Source: Lotus japonicus (taxonomy: Eukaryota > Streptophyta > Magnoliopsida > Fabales > Fabaceae). From it: a stretch of 64,000 bases of DNA. Below, in pieces: positions 32,880 through 43,974 of this stretch; the first letter of the stretch is position 1; each line of letters opens with the position of its first letter. The position numbers and the translations under genes are program-made. The notes below the pieces were generated by a model. The model searched no databases. It was not told the DNA's origin and saw nothing but the letters and a program-made list of their open reading frames with translations. The stretch is taken from contig NC_080043.1 of NCBI RefSeq assembly GCF_012489685.1, positions 33,127,987-33,191,986 on the forward strand. Reading direction: 5' to 3'.

Positions 32880-33871
32880 TTTGAACATGTAGAGGAGGGG
32901 CTCTTGTCCTTCTTTAGCTTGGGACAGTCACTCTTGTAGTGCCCAGATTCCTTGCACTCGAAGCAAGTGACTTCCTTTCTAGATGACTTCTTCTGACCAG
33001 ATGAAGATTCAAATCTTCCTGAACTTTTCTTTGGTCCTTTGCCTTTGCTATGTCTGTTCTTCCAGAGTTTGCTTAATCTCTTTGTGAAAAGAGATAGCTC
33101 TTCATCACCAGACGCATCTGATAGCTCTTCAGAGGAATCTTCCTCTTCTGCCTGATAAGCTTTCGCTTTGTCAGACTTTGACTTAAGAGCGATAGATTTG
33201 TCTTTCTTCTGAGGCTTGTGCTCTTTGAGTTCAATCTCATGGCTTCTGAGATGACTCACGAGCTCTTCTAACTTCAACGAGTTCAGATTCCTGGAGAGTT
33301 TCAGTGCAGTGACAAAAGCCATCCACTCCTTAGGCAAACTTCTGATGATCTTTTTGACATGATCACCAGTAGAGTAGCCCTTGTTTAGCACTCTGATTCC
33401 AGCAATCAGAGTTTGAAACCTTGAGTACATCTCCTCAATGGTTTCACCAGATTCCATCTTAAACTGCTCATATTGTTGTATGAGAGCAAGAGCCTTGGTC
33501 TCCTTGACCTCTTCATTTCCTTCATGCGTCATGACCAAAGAGTCATAGATGGATTTTGCAGTTTCTTTGTCAGAGATCTTCTCATACTCAATATATGATA
33601 TTGAGCTGAATAGCATAGACTTCGTCTTGTGATGATCCTTGAAACGCTTCTTCTGAGCGTCAGTCATTTCAGAACGGGGGATCTTCACTCCTGAAGCATC
33701 TGCTGGATCAGTATAGCCTTCCATGACCATATCCCAGAGATCTGGGTCAGTGCCAAGGAAATAACTTTCTATTCTATCTTTCCAGTACTCAAAATTTTCA
33801 CCATCAAAGATTGGTGCTCTGAGTTGGTTGTTGTTGTTGTTGTTGTCAGCGGAAGTATTGGCTTGGGCCAT
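32880..33871 (-). pseudogene. copia gag with zinc knuckle, truncated
   Basis: The ATG is at 33871. The N terminus MAQANTSADNNNNNNQLRAP leads to FDGENFEYWKDRIESYFLG. The UBN2-type gag core contains KSIYDSLVMTHEGNEEVKE, EEMYSRFQTLIAGI and KIIRSLPKEWMAFVTAL. The linker is Lys/Ser-rich, followed by the knuckle CFECKESGHYKSDC and CPKLKKDK. The family signature then ends and the last 30 codons are unrelated sequence from the junction. The reading frame itself has no stops, so the gag part is well preserved. Confidence 0.88.
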
Positions 33872-33935
33872 CGTTTGTTTTTCACACTAGGTTCTGGATC
33901 ACTGAACACTATTAGGTGTTTAAATCAGAACCGGA

Positions 33936-33947
33936 GCTCTGATACCA
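33936..33947 (-). other. Primer binding site (initiator tRNA-Met type)
   Basis: The minus strand reads TGGTATCAGAGC two bases after the LTR end TTCA, the classic plant copia primer site. Confidence 0.92.
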
Positions 33948-33949
33948 AT

Positions 33950-35177
33950 TGAAGGTGCGAAAAACACTAGAAAGGGGGGGGGGGTTGAATAGATTTTTTT
34001 GAATAAAGGATATACTTTTGAACTTTTTCAAAACTCAAAGATAAGAACTCGGTGCTGAGGGATAAGAAGTGAAGTACGCAAGTATTTTATCCTGGTTCAC
34101 TTGAGATAAAAGCTCAAGCTAATCCAGTCCACCCGTGAAGGTGATTTCTTCCTTCTTCTGATGAAGGCAATTCACTAAAATCAATGAGTGTTACAACTGC
34201 ACTTTGCTACCTGCTAAGTGACTAACAATACACTGATTTTCTCACTAGTATCCTCTTAAGAAGCTGATCTACCGATCCTCTTAAGACTAGCTAAACACTA
34301 AATCAACCTTGATTCAGTCCTCTCAAGATCCGACCAACCTTGGTCTCTTAAGGAACTTTACAAAGTAATGTAAAGGTTTCGGGTTTACAAGAAATGCTTC
34401 TAAAAAGCTAATGGTAAACTCAGATGTTTAAGAACAGTGAAGAAATAATGCTAAGAGATTGGTTCGTATAAGTTGAATGATTTCAACAAAGTTTCTTCGC
34501 TTGTTTCTTCTATCTTCAGCCTTTAAATACTCCAAGACATATGATGTAGCCGTTGCTAGGGTTTTGTCCGTTGAAGTAGCAATCTTGTAAAATCAGACTG
34601 CTAGGCTGCACGAGGTAGGTGGCGGACAGACTGAGGCTTGTACGATTTTGTACTATGACAGCGACCTGTCCTTTCACCAGCTGACTTGAGATCTAGAGTG
34701 CCTCAGATGAACGTTGGTGAAGCTTCTGATCATAGTCAGACGGAAGCTTGGATCCTCTGACCTTGCAACTTCTGCTTCTGAACAAGTTCCTCAGAACTTC
34801 TGAACGTCAGGGCTAGAATAGCTTTGGTCTTCAGATGCCAACTTCTTTCAGGTCTTCAGAACTTGAGTCTTCTACTTCTGGACCGTTCCGCTGGAACATC
34901 TGGTCTTCAGAACTTCTGACTCCGGTTCTTCAGTACCTCTTGAGAGCTTCCATCTTCAGAACTTCTGAAGGATTTGCTACTATTCTGAACGAACATGATA
35001 ATCTTTAGAGCTCTCTTTTTAGTATCCCTTAGTTCTTCTTCTGAATTAATGAATGAGCTTGGGTCAGATTCAGAACCTGTTTGTCACAACTCAAAGAGAC
35101 AAACGTTAGGGTACCACAATTGGTCATCATCACAACCCTTAATTGTAATCATCAAAATATAGAGATGCAACCATTGA
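33950..35177 (-). repeat. 5' LTR of the SIRE-like copia fragment
   Basis: About 1.2 kb. The inner end is fixed by the primer site at 33947; the outer end is placed near 35177 by sequence style only. It contains a G-run at 33976 and a cluster of TTCAGAACTTCTGA-type palindromes at 34790-34965. Confidence 0.75.
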
Positions 35178-35263
35178 TCAAACCTTGATCTTACAAAATA
35201 TACAAAAAAGTGTAAGCCGGCCGAAAATAGAAAGAGCGAGACGGGTAAAAGAGGAAGATTTAC

Positions 35264-36140
35264 CAATCACTCGAGAGCAGTCTGAAACGGCAAGGCGAGC
35301 CAGAAAGTCGATGACAGCTTTGTGTTCAAGAGTAAGGGAGTCCTCAGACAGGTCAACTATTTGGCCCGTGCCCTGAGTCCAGTAGAAAGGAAATCGAGCG
35401 GTGTCATCTCTGTGTGTAAAAACCTCAGGGTATTCGTGGGACACCACAACCCTGAAGAATTTCCGGGCTAAATCGATGGAGATACTAGGCCAGATGGGGT
35501 TGAAGCGCTGACGATCAGGCCTGGCTTCTAGGGAAACCCAGTTACGTTGCGGGGAGGGCTGGACAGATACACGATAGAAATAAAATAAGGTCGAAGGTTC
35601 AGGTTCCTGGTGAATCGCGTCGCAGAGAATTTCAAAACACCGGAGGAAGGCCCAACTGTTGGGATGAAGTTGACTAGGGGCCACATTGATATTGTGAAGA
35701 ACGGAGCATATAAAAGGGAAAAAAGGAAATTTAATCTTCAAACTTGCGAACATATACCCATACACATAAAAGAAGTGAGGGTCACCCACGGAGCTGTCTT
35801 TGGAGCGGAGCCAAGGGCGTTCAAGGGGTAAGCAGGCATGAACACGCAGAAGCTCGTCAAGAGGTTTCTCATGACAAAGTCCACCGGATTCCGAGGAAAT
35901 CTCCCAAATGGATGATTCCTTTTCCAAACTTGATCGTTGGTTGGGTATTGTCCCGGCGGGCACGGCCTTCACGGCGGGAGCACTCAAAGATTCCCAAGTC
36001 CTCGTTCGGAAGGCAATGACTTCTTTTTCTTCAAGGGGAACGCCTCCTGGAGGGGGCGGGGGAACGGGAGGAACACAACGTAGAGGGGTGGCCGCAACGG
36101 CATTACGTTTGGGGTTTTTGGTCTGACGCTTTGGAGTCAT
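35264..36140 (-). CDS. Element A antisense gene, first exon with gypsy-type transposon domain
   Basis: The minus-strand ATG at 36140 opens MTPKRQTKNPKRNAVAAT, a basic, possibly nuclear-localising N terminus, then a proline run. The Transposase_28-type domain follows: HFFYVYGYMFASLKIKFPFF, PFICSVLHNINVAPSQLHPN, SWAFLRCFEILC and KFFRVVVSHEYPEVF. It ends at a donor (GATTG/GTAAAT) at 35264. No stop interrupts the 292 codons, unlike the gag-pol of this element. It could still be expressed, but downstream exons are disturbed by the copia insertion. Function unknown. Confidence 0.7.
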
Positions 36141-36867
36141 TGCGGAGGGGTTGCAAGGAACAAAGGTAATTCTGACACTGGACAAGTTCGCGCGAGAACA
36201 GAAGAGCAAAGAGTCGTAATCGTAAAGGAACGGGAGGAATGAGTAGGACAATGTTGTTATATGTGAGGAGCGACGTGTGGAGGAAAACGTGTAGGAGAAA
36301 GTTGTGGACGGTTACCGAGGGATGTGGAGGAAAAAGAGAGGTTGTGCCCCACGACGTCAGGAAATGACATGATTGCAGTTACAAAATTTTGGGGAGTGAG
36401 AAAGACGCATTAAATGAAAAGCTGCGACGGTTGCTGCCGATTGGTTAAAATTCAAATTGTCAAAGATGTGATGTGACTGGAAGGGACATGTCAAAGGTAG
36501 CGGTTGAGATTTTGTGGATTCACTGACCCCGACGTCACTCCAAGGCTTGACGCATGGGATGGACACAACACTCAGGGGAGTGTCATGATTCATGGCACGT
36601 GCATAACTATGTTGGGGCGGGCGGACTAGAAGCCTTCGCCATAAGCCTGCATGTGGACTTGGATCGCCTGGAAGAAGGGGGCACGGCTGAAGATCCAAAG
36701 TGTTGATTGTAAAGGCTTTATTTACCAGGCCATGTTGGCCATTGTTTTTCACTTCTGGATTCTTAAGGTTTTTAGGTCTTTGTCAGTATTCTTAGGGATG
36801 TCGCCTTGTTTTTTGCTTAAAGACACACTTAGCTCTCATGCTTCGAGCTCGGTGTCTTGTGGACTTG

Positions 36868-37186
36868 TGGACTGTGCGAGACCCCCGGGTCCCTCGCCTA
36901 GGGAACCTGACCTCTGGCAGGGAACGCGCCATGACATTGGGCCATCCTTCCCGAGGCCCAACTGGCCCATTTATGCAGGTTAAAGGCGCTGAAGCCCCAA
37001 CCCCACTTCTATAAATAGGGGAAATACCAATTATAAAGGACTCTTAGCTCATTTAAATAATAATAGCATTGAAATTCAGTTACATTTCTTCTCTCTAAGC
37101 GGTTAGAGCTTCTCTCTCTAAGCATTCTCATCACCGTCCTCATACTTTGGGTACTACCTTCCCTCTCTATGTTCTAGCACGGAACA
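36868..37186 (+). repeat. 3' LTR of element A
   Basis: TGGACTGTGCGAGACCCCCG..GCACGGAACA, 319 bp. It is preceded by GTGTCTTGTGGACTTG, the same polypurine-like context seen next to the inverted LTR at 62542. Followed by ATCTT (37187-37191). Confidence 0.93.
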
Positions 37187-37191
37187 ATCTT

Positions 37192-38400
37192 CACGACCTA
37201 TTTGCATCCCTTTCTCAGTAAACTTGGTTGAACTTCGCAAGTATGAAGTTCCTGGCTGCAGAAACTTTGAGATGCTACAAATCCTCGATTTATGTCTTGC
37301 CTCCACTGAACCCGTCTTCTCATAAATAGTTAACTCCTTCTGGTCATCTTGCACTTTTTCTCCTTCGGGAGAGATCTCCGGAAGGCTTCTTGGACATGAC
37401 ATTCTTCTCTCAAGAGTATTTTTGGAACAATGCTTCCGATGTGATGACCACGGGTAAGTTTATTACGATGAGAAATGGCAGGAGAGTCAACCTAAGGACA
37501 ACATCCTTCAACTGGTATACAATGATGAATTCCTCTCAGACCTCGAGAGAACTCAACAACAAAATCTCTCCTTTGCAGGCAGAGTCCTTCACCTCCTGGT
37601 CACTCGCATCATATGTCCAAGAACTGAGGATGTTGAGACCGTTACAAACATGGATTTGTTTGTAATCTATTCAATTCTTAATGAGGATCAAATAAATATC
37701 ATCGACATTCCATACATGCATCTCATCTCAGCCGTCAGGAACCCCACGCAATCTATACCATTTGGTGATTCCCTCTACCAAACGTGGTTACATGGTCATA
37801 CTTTACAATTACCATCTACATAGGCAATAATTTATTGAGAACCAAGACCATGAGGTTATTTGCATAGTAACTAACCACTGATACACATTTTATTTATGAC
37901 AATTTTCCAAAAGCATTTATATAATGTTTAGCTTAGAATGTTAACACTGTTCATCTTCTCAGAAGTACGTGTGACTCACATATGCTAACACGATCATTAC
38001 TCCTCCACTCATACCCGCTACATCTTCCAATAATTGTTGTGCGCTTCCTCTTCTCTAGGAGGCACCGTAACACTCACCCACCTTCACACCCCCCCCCCCC
38101 CAATTTCAATCTGACTTCACACCCTTTCGGAACCCACCCCCTTCACTGCACCATCCCGTCCCATATAAATCACTTGTATTTCCTCTATTTTCCCACTATA
38201 TCCAGAAAATACCTTCTCCCTTTAGTTATCAACCACTCTCTAGACCTTCGTCCAACCCTTCCTAAAAATATCTTAAGGACAACATCCTTCAACTGGTATA
38301 CAATGATGAATTTCTCTCAGACCTCGAGAGAACTCAACAAAAATTTACGGTTACCATCTACATAGGCAGTAATTTATTGAGAAACAAAAGGATATTTGAA
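37192..38400 (+). mobile_element. Transposon-derived repeat, rest of copy 1 plus copies 2 and 3
   Basis: 37192-37491 continues copy 1 beyond the A insertion. Copy 2 starts at AAGGACAACATCC (37492) and runs to AAAAATATCTT (38273). Copy 3 starts at the same AAGGACAACATCC (38275) but jumps after about 75 bp from GAACTCAACAA to TTACCATCTACATAGG, an internal deletion of several hundred bases. Copy 2 has a poly-C tract at about 38088-38102. Confidence 0.75.
37492..37822 (+). pseudogene. 'Putative plant transposon protein' domain fragment, copy 2
   Basis: One frame encodes LQLVYNDEFLSDLERTQQQN, LSFAGRVLHLLVTRIICPRT, TNMDLFVIYSILNEDQINII and FGDSLYQTWLHGHTLQLPST, then a stop at 37820. It is better preserved upstream than copy 1. 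The sequence before it (37405-37490) is open in another frame (MTFFSQEYFWNNASDVM, then ITMRNGRRVNL), suggesting a one-base shift within the gene. Confidence 0.5.
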
Positions 38401-38940
38401 TAAAGGAATCATATGCATTTTTTGTTGCTTTTATTTGGTTATTCTTATATCAGATTTTGGATACACAAATGTATTATTTGGTAAATTGAATGCATTACTA
38501 ATTCATTTTATTTGTAAATTGACCATAATTATGGGAATTTTGAGCAAAAGATAAAAAATTGTTTGCTTGTCCATGGTTCACTCAGTACACCACTTGGGTT
38601 AATACTTCTATTATATGGTTACCAGTACAGAAGTCAGTGCTTTGCTTGTGAAACAAGGAAATTCAAAGAAAGAAGTCACAAGCCTCTTTTACGATGGAAA
38701 GCATACCACAGGCTCATACGTTACATTGCAACAAGGCTTGGGTTATATCACCCAAATCAGTAGTAAAATTGGGGACCATATTCTATCCTAAGATTCAAAA
38801 TTAATCACAATACATGGATAGAAGGGTTTAAACATCAACCTTCACTCTCATTCCTGTCATCGAAAAATACACATGCATCGTCATTATAAACTGGTCATTT
38901 GGTTTAGAAGATAATTAATCACGATTAATCAACAATTACC

Positions 38941-39651
38941 TTATGTATTTAGTGTCAAATCACCAAGAAGACCAGCAGATGCCAACACATTGTCCCGCCT
39001 CTCATTCAAATTATGCAGAACCCAATGACAAACAAACTTACGACATATATTATGGATTTCCTCCTAAACATGAAACATTGTAATGTTACATGTTTGAAAA
39101 TGGTAACAATGTATTTGAGTGGAAATTAAAAGTAAAAATTACTACCTCTGTGTAATCTGACATTGTATATTTTCCCCACATTTGAACACCATCCCATTGA
39201 TGCATGCAACTTAACACATATACGCCACAATCACTCCTATTAGTGCAGTAATAGGTTATTTAGCGTCAATTAGCATAATAACATTACTACAAATTACTTG
39301 TTGCACCCTAGAACTCACCCATTGTGCTGCAGAGGCATATCATGAGATGTCATCCTCAATATCGATCCAATGCTCGATAAGTTTTCATCTAAAAGACGCA
39401 TCAACTCTTCGAAATGAGTCCGCTACAAAACAGTACACAAATTATTACAATAAAGAACTCCTACAACATGTTGCACAATGGAAGAAGAGGAAGCCAGGTA
39501 AGTCATGACACACCATTAACTCATCAAGCTTCTTTTGATCACGCTCTCGGTGACGGTGACTACCGATCGAGTCCAAAACATGTAGAATCTTTTGATTTTT
39601 ATCAAGCACATAACAGTACCAATGATTTTGAAAAAGGGCAGGTGAAAATAT
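38941..39651 (-). pseudogene. Ulp1-type cysteine protease (peptidase C48) gene fragment, four exons
   Basis: Minus-strand exons by splice signals and phase are 39651-39514, 39422-39319, 39236-39146 and 39063-38941 (stop TAA). Joined they read IFSPALFQNHWYCYVLDKNQ, then HVLDSIG, a short helical part, SDCGVYVLSCMHQWDGVQMW and EEIHNICRKFVCHWVLHNL to the end. The C48 catalytic residues are all present: His in NHWYC, Asp in HVLDSI, Cys in SDCGVY. The frame is open across all four exons, with GT donors and AG acceptors. Upstream exons were not found, so it is listed as a fragment. Such Ulp1 genes are common in plant DNA transposons. The neighbouring transposon-protein copies support that reading; a host SUMO protease is less likely. 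Confidence 0.72.
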
Positions 39652-41405
39652 CTGCAACACATTTTGAACCCAGCATTAAACTTTGACGAAAAGTTTTATA
39701 CTCCCAGCTCGGATGATGTGGTCATACCTACCAAATCACATGCTTAATGTTTAATGTTCAGCATTATTTGAAAAAGTTATGGATTATCAGCAAGTAAAAT
39801 TGATTGGTGTAATTGATTCGGGTAATTCCGATACTAAATGGTGCAATTGAACTTATTTTACACCATTATTCATATTCAAAATTTACAACTCTTCGATGGA
39901 ATCAAGTTTAAAGCATGATAAGTAGATTAATTAAAGCATGATAAGCATTAGAACTCTTAAAATATGAATAAAATATTTATGAGTTCTTTTTTTGGTTGCT
40001 TAATTCAATATACAAATATTTATTTAATAATAAAAATTAAGAAAGTATAAATAAAAAGACAAGTATTTTAGAATACCTTTTAATCAATTTGCAAATCACA
40101 ATTGTACTAGAATCGAAGCCTAGACATGGCAGGAGTATGTTCCAACCACTACCATGAGAGCCCCATGATTCCAGTGTTAATTGTTTGTAAATTATATACT
40201 TTATAACCATGTTTACTTTTATTCCACTTTTACCCAAACCCCCTTAACCCAAATAAAACATAAAAGTCTGCTCAGCATTATTAATGCACCTTCACAATTC
40301 CCCGAATTCCCAATCAAATTCATCTCTCTCTGCAAATCCCGAATTCTTAAGTTTTTTTTATTGCACTATTGATGCTTTTAATAGTGAATTAAAGAGAATT
40401 GCAAGTAAAAGAAATCTTAAGTCTTTTTTTATTGCACTATTGATGCTTTTAATAGGTCATTAATCATCACTTGGTGGAGATTGAGAAAAATAATAATAAT
40501 TTATTTTATTATTTTTAAATGGACAATGCATTATACGCTTGTGGTAAATTAAATGTATTATTTGGTTACCACAACAAAAGTAAAGTGATTAATTGTGGAG
40601 CAAAGCCAAATTCAAAGAAAAATGTCACAAGCCTTATTAAAAACATGATTGGGAATTACTCATCGGGCTTCCAGAAACATGATTCTACAGTTTTTGGAGA
40701 AGTTTGGGCAGATTTTGGGTCGGATTCAAGGAGGGACAAATTGGTGATGTTTGAGAATGGTGATGGCTTTCATGGGGGAAAACTTCATGGTTATGGGAGG
40801 AAGGGAAGGGAGAAAATAAGAGAGGAAGAGAAAATAAGAGAGAAAAAAAAAGTGGTGTGAGCTTACGAAAGATTCTAGCATGATAGGTACTAAAAGTGGC
40901 ATAAGTGTCCATTACTGACACGTAAGCAGATTCTAAAATTAAATTTATGCTGATTTGGGTGGATTCATTCTTTCTTTTTTTAACATTAATAGATTATGTG
41001 TGTCTTTGGATTCAAGTTGAATGTATTATGAATGAACTTTCATCTCAATCCATGTTGATTTCACTCTCAACAGGCGTTCAAGATAAAAAGTGAATGAGAC
41101 TTTATAATACATAACATGGCATGCAACGATTATGTCTCCAGTAGTTTATATATTGAATAAAGCATACTCAAACAAATCTTTTGTACATACTAGAACTATG
41201 ATTTGTCTCAAAAGAATTAAATTGAAGCATAAAAATCTTAGCACTAAAGTAGAAAAATGTTATTTCCACTGCTAGACACTATTGATTCAGGTAGCTGCAA
41301 ACAATTTGCTAAGACGCGAGGCCTTCCATATACATACCGGATTTCTCAATTACAACATTAGCAAATGGTAAGTGTTAGCTCTCTTATAAAAGAGCTTACA
41401 GAAAA
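39652..41405. other. AT-rich stretch without a recognised gene
   Basis: 40519-40860 is open on the plus strand for 113 codons (basic C terminus, GRKGREKIREEEKIREKK) and shows no domain. 40530-40660 resembles 38470-38700 (AAATTCAAAGAAA..GTCACAAGCC), so a diverged repeat of the same transposon region may be present. A short duplication (CTTAAGT..TTTTTTATTGCACTATTGATG) stands at 40347-40376 and 40417-40447. Confidence 0.4.
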
Positions 41406-41575
41406 TCAATGTATCATAACTCTTCCATCATTCTTGTCTGCTAAATATGGCCTAGCCCATGAAACAAGACTTTGTCCCCCGCTCGGGCGCTTTTTGTCCC
41501 TCGATCTTCTTCCTGTTAAAATCTCAAGCAACACAACTCCAAAGCTATAAACATCACTTTTTGAAGTCAAGTGTC
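41406..41575 (-). pseudogene. Receptor-like cytoplasmic kinase exon fragment
   Basis: After an acceptor (tttactag at 41576), the minus strand encodes [21 protein letters not shown], kinase subdomain IX, then [20 protein letters not shown] and RPYLADK. This is the arrangement of RLCK-VII (PBL/PBS1-like) Ser/Thr kinases. The frame ends after [10 protein letters not shown] with a stop and without subdomains X-XI. No other kinase exon is visible nearby, so this is an isolated gene fragment. Confidence 0.75.
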
Positions 41576-41599
41576 CTAGTAAAAAGAAAGAAAATTGTA

Positions 41600-42720
41600 T
41601 CAATTAAAATTTGCATTTCAAAATTGTAATTCAAGAAAGAAAGAAGTTGATGTTATCCAATCCCAACTGCTGATTTTTTTTCTGTTATCAATTAAAATTT
41701 GCATTTCAAAATTGTAATTCATATGTGCATTTAACATTGTTATGTTAGGCTATTTACACCACCTCTAGTGCACAATACTGGTATGCAGTCTGTGATGACA
41801 GGATGTGATTCAAGCAACCTTGCCATACTGCCCACCTACTGCCCTCAGGATTCTCAATTGTTCCTGATGGCCTAGAGTCAAGGCCTTCCAGTCAAGGCCA
41901 TTGGTGATTACTACAAGGAAGGAAGAAAAGTGAAGTCAATACATGAGTGATGTGCTTCCAAGTAGGATCATATCAAGATCACTGCATTTGTTTCCAGGGC
42001 TTCACATTATTACACTTAACTGCAATTTTAATCTAAGTGAGTTCTCTACTACTTTGTAAATAATGATCAACATAAAACATAGCCTTCATTTATGGAAGAT
42101 AGGCCTTCACAAATTGTTAAGGACACTCACGAGCATATACAGTCATAACAGTTAACAGATGCCCTGTTAGCACCATCTCCTCTTCAGGTCTAAACACAAA
42201 CTCCAAAAAGGGAAAGACAACAAAGGGTAACAAAGGAAGAGCTTAACATTGAAGGTAAACTAAAAGGCTATGGAGCTAATCAACAAGAAAAACTAAACAT
42301 TTTCATCAAACAATTGTCTGTCACAATAAGCATTCAAGTTCTATGAAACATAACTATTGTCAAAATCAGTATCGAATTCCAACATTTCATCAAACACCTA
42401 CAGGGCACAACAAGCAATTGAGATTCCCACAACAAGAGAGTCACAACATTCAATTCTCAAATTCATTCAATTCGTCCCCAATAAATTACATTCCAAAACA
42501 ACTCCTAACATTCACCCTACACAAAAATATGAACCAATTCAAATTGTTTATTGAAGAAGATTAGAGTTCAAGCTGCTAGGCTCACCGAACATTGTGAGCA
42601 CCAATTGTTCATCTAACCTAAATTAGCACCAATTGCAAGTTTGCTATACTTAGTGGAAACCCCTATTGTTCAATCACTCTCAGTAAAGTGAATAATGGTG
42701 AATCAAATGAAGAGAGTAAT
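41600..42720. other. No gene recognised
   Basis: AT-rich sequence. A 35-bp segment (TGTATCAATTAAAATTTGC..) is duplicated at about 41597-41632 and 41687-41721. No transposon ends were found. Confidence 0.4.
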
Positions 42721-42749
42721 AGGACTAACCCCATGTCAACATCATCATA

Positions 42750-42960
42750 GTCTTCATCGGCCATGGTGAATCGCCGAGTTCTGGGCATCACCCTAGTCTT
42801 CATCGGAGGCCATGGTGAGAACCTAAGAGTGAAAACCATCGGAGACCATGGTGAGAACCTGAGAGTGAGAACCTGAGATGGAAGACTTAACCGGAGCCCA
42901 CCATGGTCATCGGAGGCCATGGCATGGCCATCAGAGAACCTAAGAGTGAAATGGAAGAGA
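42750..42960. repeat. GGAGGCCATGGTGAGAACC minisatellite-like tract
   Basis: Several imperfect copies of ATCGGAGGCCATGGTGAGAA followed by CCTGAGAGTGAAA within 200 bp. The adjacent region to 43090 is G-rich with GGTAAAATGGTAA motifs and a G-run at 42971. The open minus-strand frame here is low-complexity and not supported as a gene. Confidence 0.6.
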
Positions 42961-43392
42961 GGGTAAATGAGGGGGGGGGGGTAAAATGGTAATGTTAGGA
43001 GAGAGACAAAAGACAAGGGGATATAATGGTAATATGGGGGAGGGGTACAAAATGTAACTTTAATTTTTTGACAGGATAAAATGGTAACTTACCAGAATAA
43101 TTTCTGGCCACACAAATTTTTTAGACTTTCAATTTATTTTTTCCCTATTTAATTGTGGCTAGAACTTGTTGTGTAAGAGGTGGTGTTCGTACATGACCTA
43201 AGTTACTAACGCACCAGAACCAGTTCCATTGAGACACGATTTCATACATATAGGAACACTTTTTCTTACTTTTTTACTTTAATCACGTTATGTTACAAGA
43301 TGATTTAACTCCTCTTCCACACCTGTTTTTGTGTGATGGAACCGATGTTTGCTACTTTGTTGCCTCTGATGGTGTAGCTAGAACTGATCAAG

Positions 43393-43634
43393 TTGAGTTT
43401 TTTAAACCTAGTCTGGACTTTTAGAAGGAGTTTGCAGGTTTCTGTTGCAACACTCCCACTAGTGCTTGCATTTTTTCCCTGTTTTGTTTGGCTATATTTA
43501 TTTCTGTTTTATTGCGTTCTGTTTCTGCTCCTTTTAGCTTTCTTCTCCTTTTGTTTTTCTTATCTTCTTGTACCATGGGTGGCACCCCTTGTGCCTATTT
43601 ATATAATTCAATGGCTTATCCAAAAAAAAAAAAC
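43393..43634 (+). mobile_element. Probable 5'-truncated LINE tail
   Basis: A T-rich 3'-UTR-like sequence ends GTGCCTATTTATATAATTC and a 12-base A-run (43621-43632). This is the style of plant LINE 3' ends. No target duplication was found, so the start is a guess. Confidence 0.35.
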
Positions 43635-43974
43635 CGTTACATACATGTCACATTTATTATATATATATAAATGTCTATCGTTATTGGGTGTATAATACTA
43701 AAAAAAATTGTCAAAGAAAGATAGTTCATTGTAACATCCAGATCTGACGATTGACCTCACGCTAACAACATGAGTCTTTTCAACACGTTTTGTCCTCACT
43801 TACGCACTTCCCGGGGAAATTTCTCATGAGGTCACCCATCCCAATATTACTCCAAGGCAAGCACACTTAACCATGAAATTTTTATGAGTCGGACTCCCGA
43901 AAAAAAGATGCATCTTGTTGTCATGAGTAGTACCAATCAAATCTTTTATGTCTTTCTCAATTGTATAGTCTCAT

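Larger units (their letters stand above)
32821..35177 (-). mobile_element. SIRE-like Ty1/copia fragment: 5' LTR, primer site and gag
   Basis: The minus strand reads LTR (about 35177 to 33950), primer site TGGTATCAGAGC (33947-33936), then gag. The element is truncated after gag: protease, integrase, RT and the 3' LTR are missing. It lies in the presumed intron of the element A antisense gene. Boundaries are approximate because no target duplication is visible. Confidence 0.85.
15278..37186 (+). mobile_element. Element A: non-autonomous Tat-type Ty3/gypsy retrotransposon carrying nested insertions
   Basis: LTRs at 15278-15597 (320 bp) and 36868-37186 (319 bp) are flanked by the direct repeat ATCTT at 15273-15277 and 37187-37191. 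The primer site TTGGCGCCGTCTGTGGGGA follows the 5' LTR. Gag and protease remain; RT, RNase H and integrase are absent. The 3' half holds a minus-strand gene, as in Tat-lineage elements. Two insertions interrupt it: element B (18688-31098, itself containing C) and a copia fragment (about 32821-35177). The LTRs differ at roughly 13 positions by eye (about 96% identity). Confidence 0.93.

Noticed and set aside
34788..34968. Heat-shock elements in the copia LTR, like those of ONSEN
   Set aside because: The palindromes have one-base spacing between GAA and TTC units instead of the required two, so they are not standard heat-shock elements.
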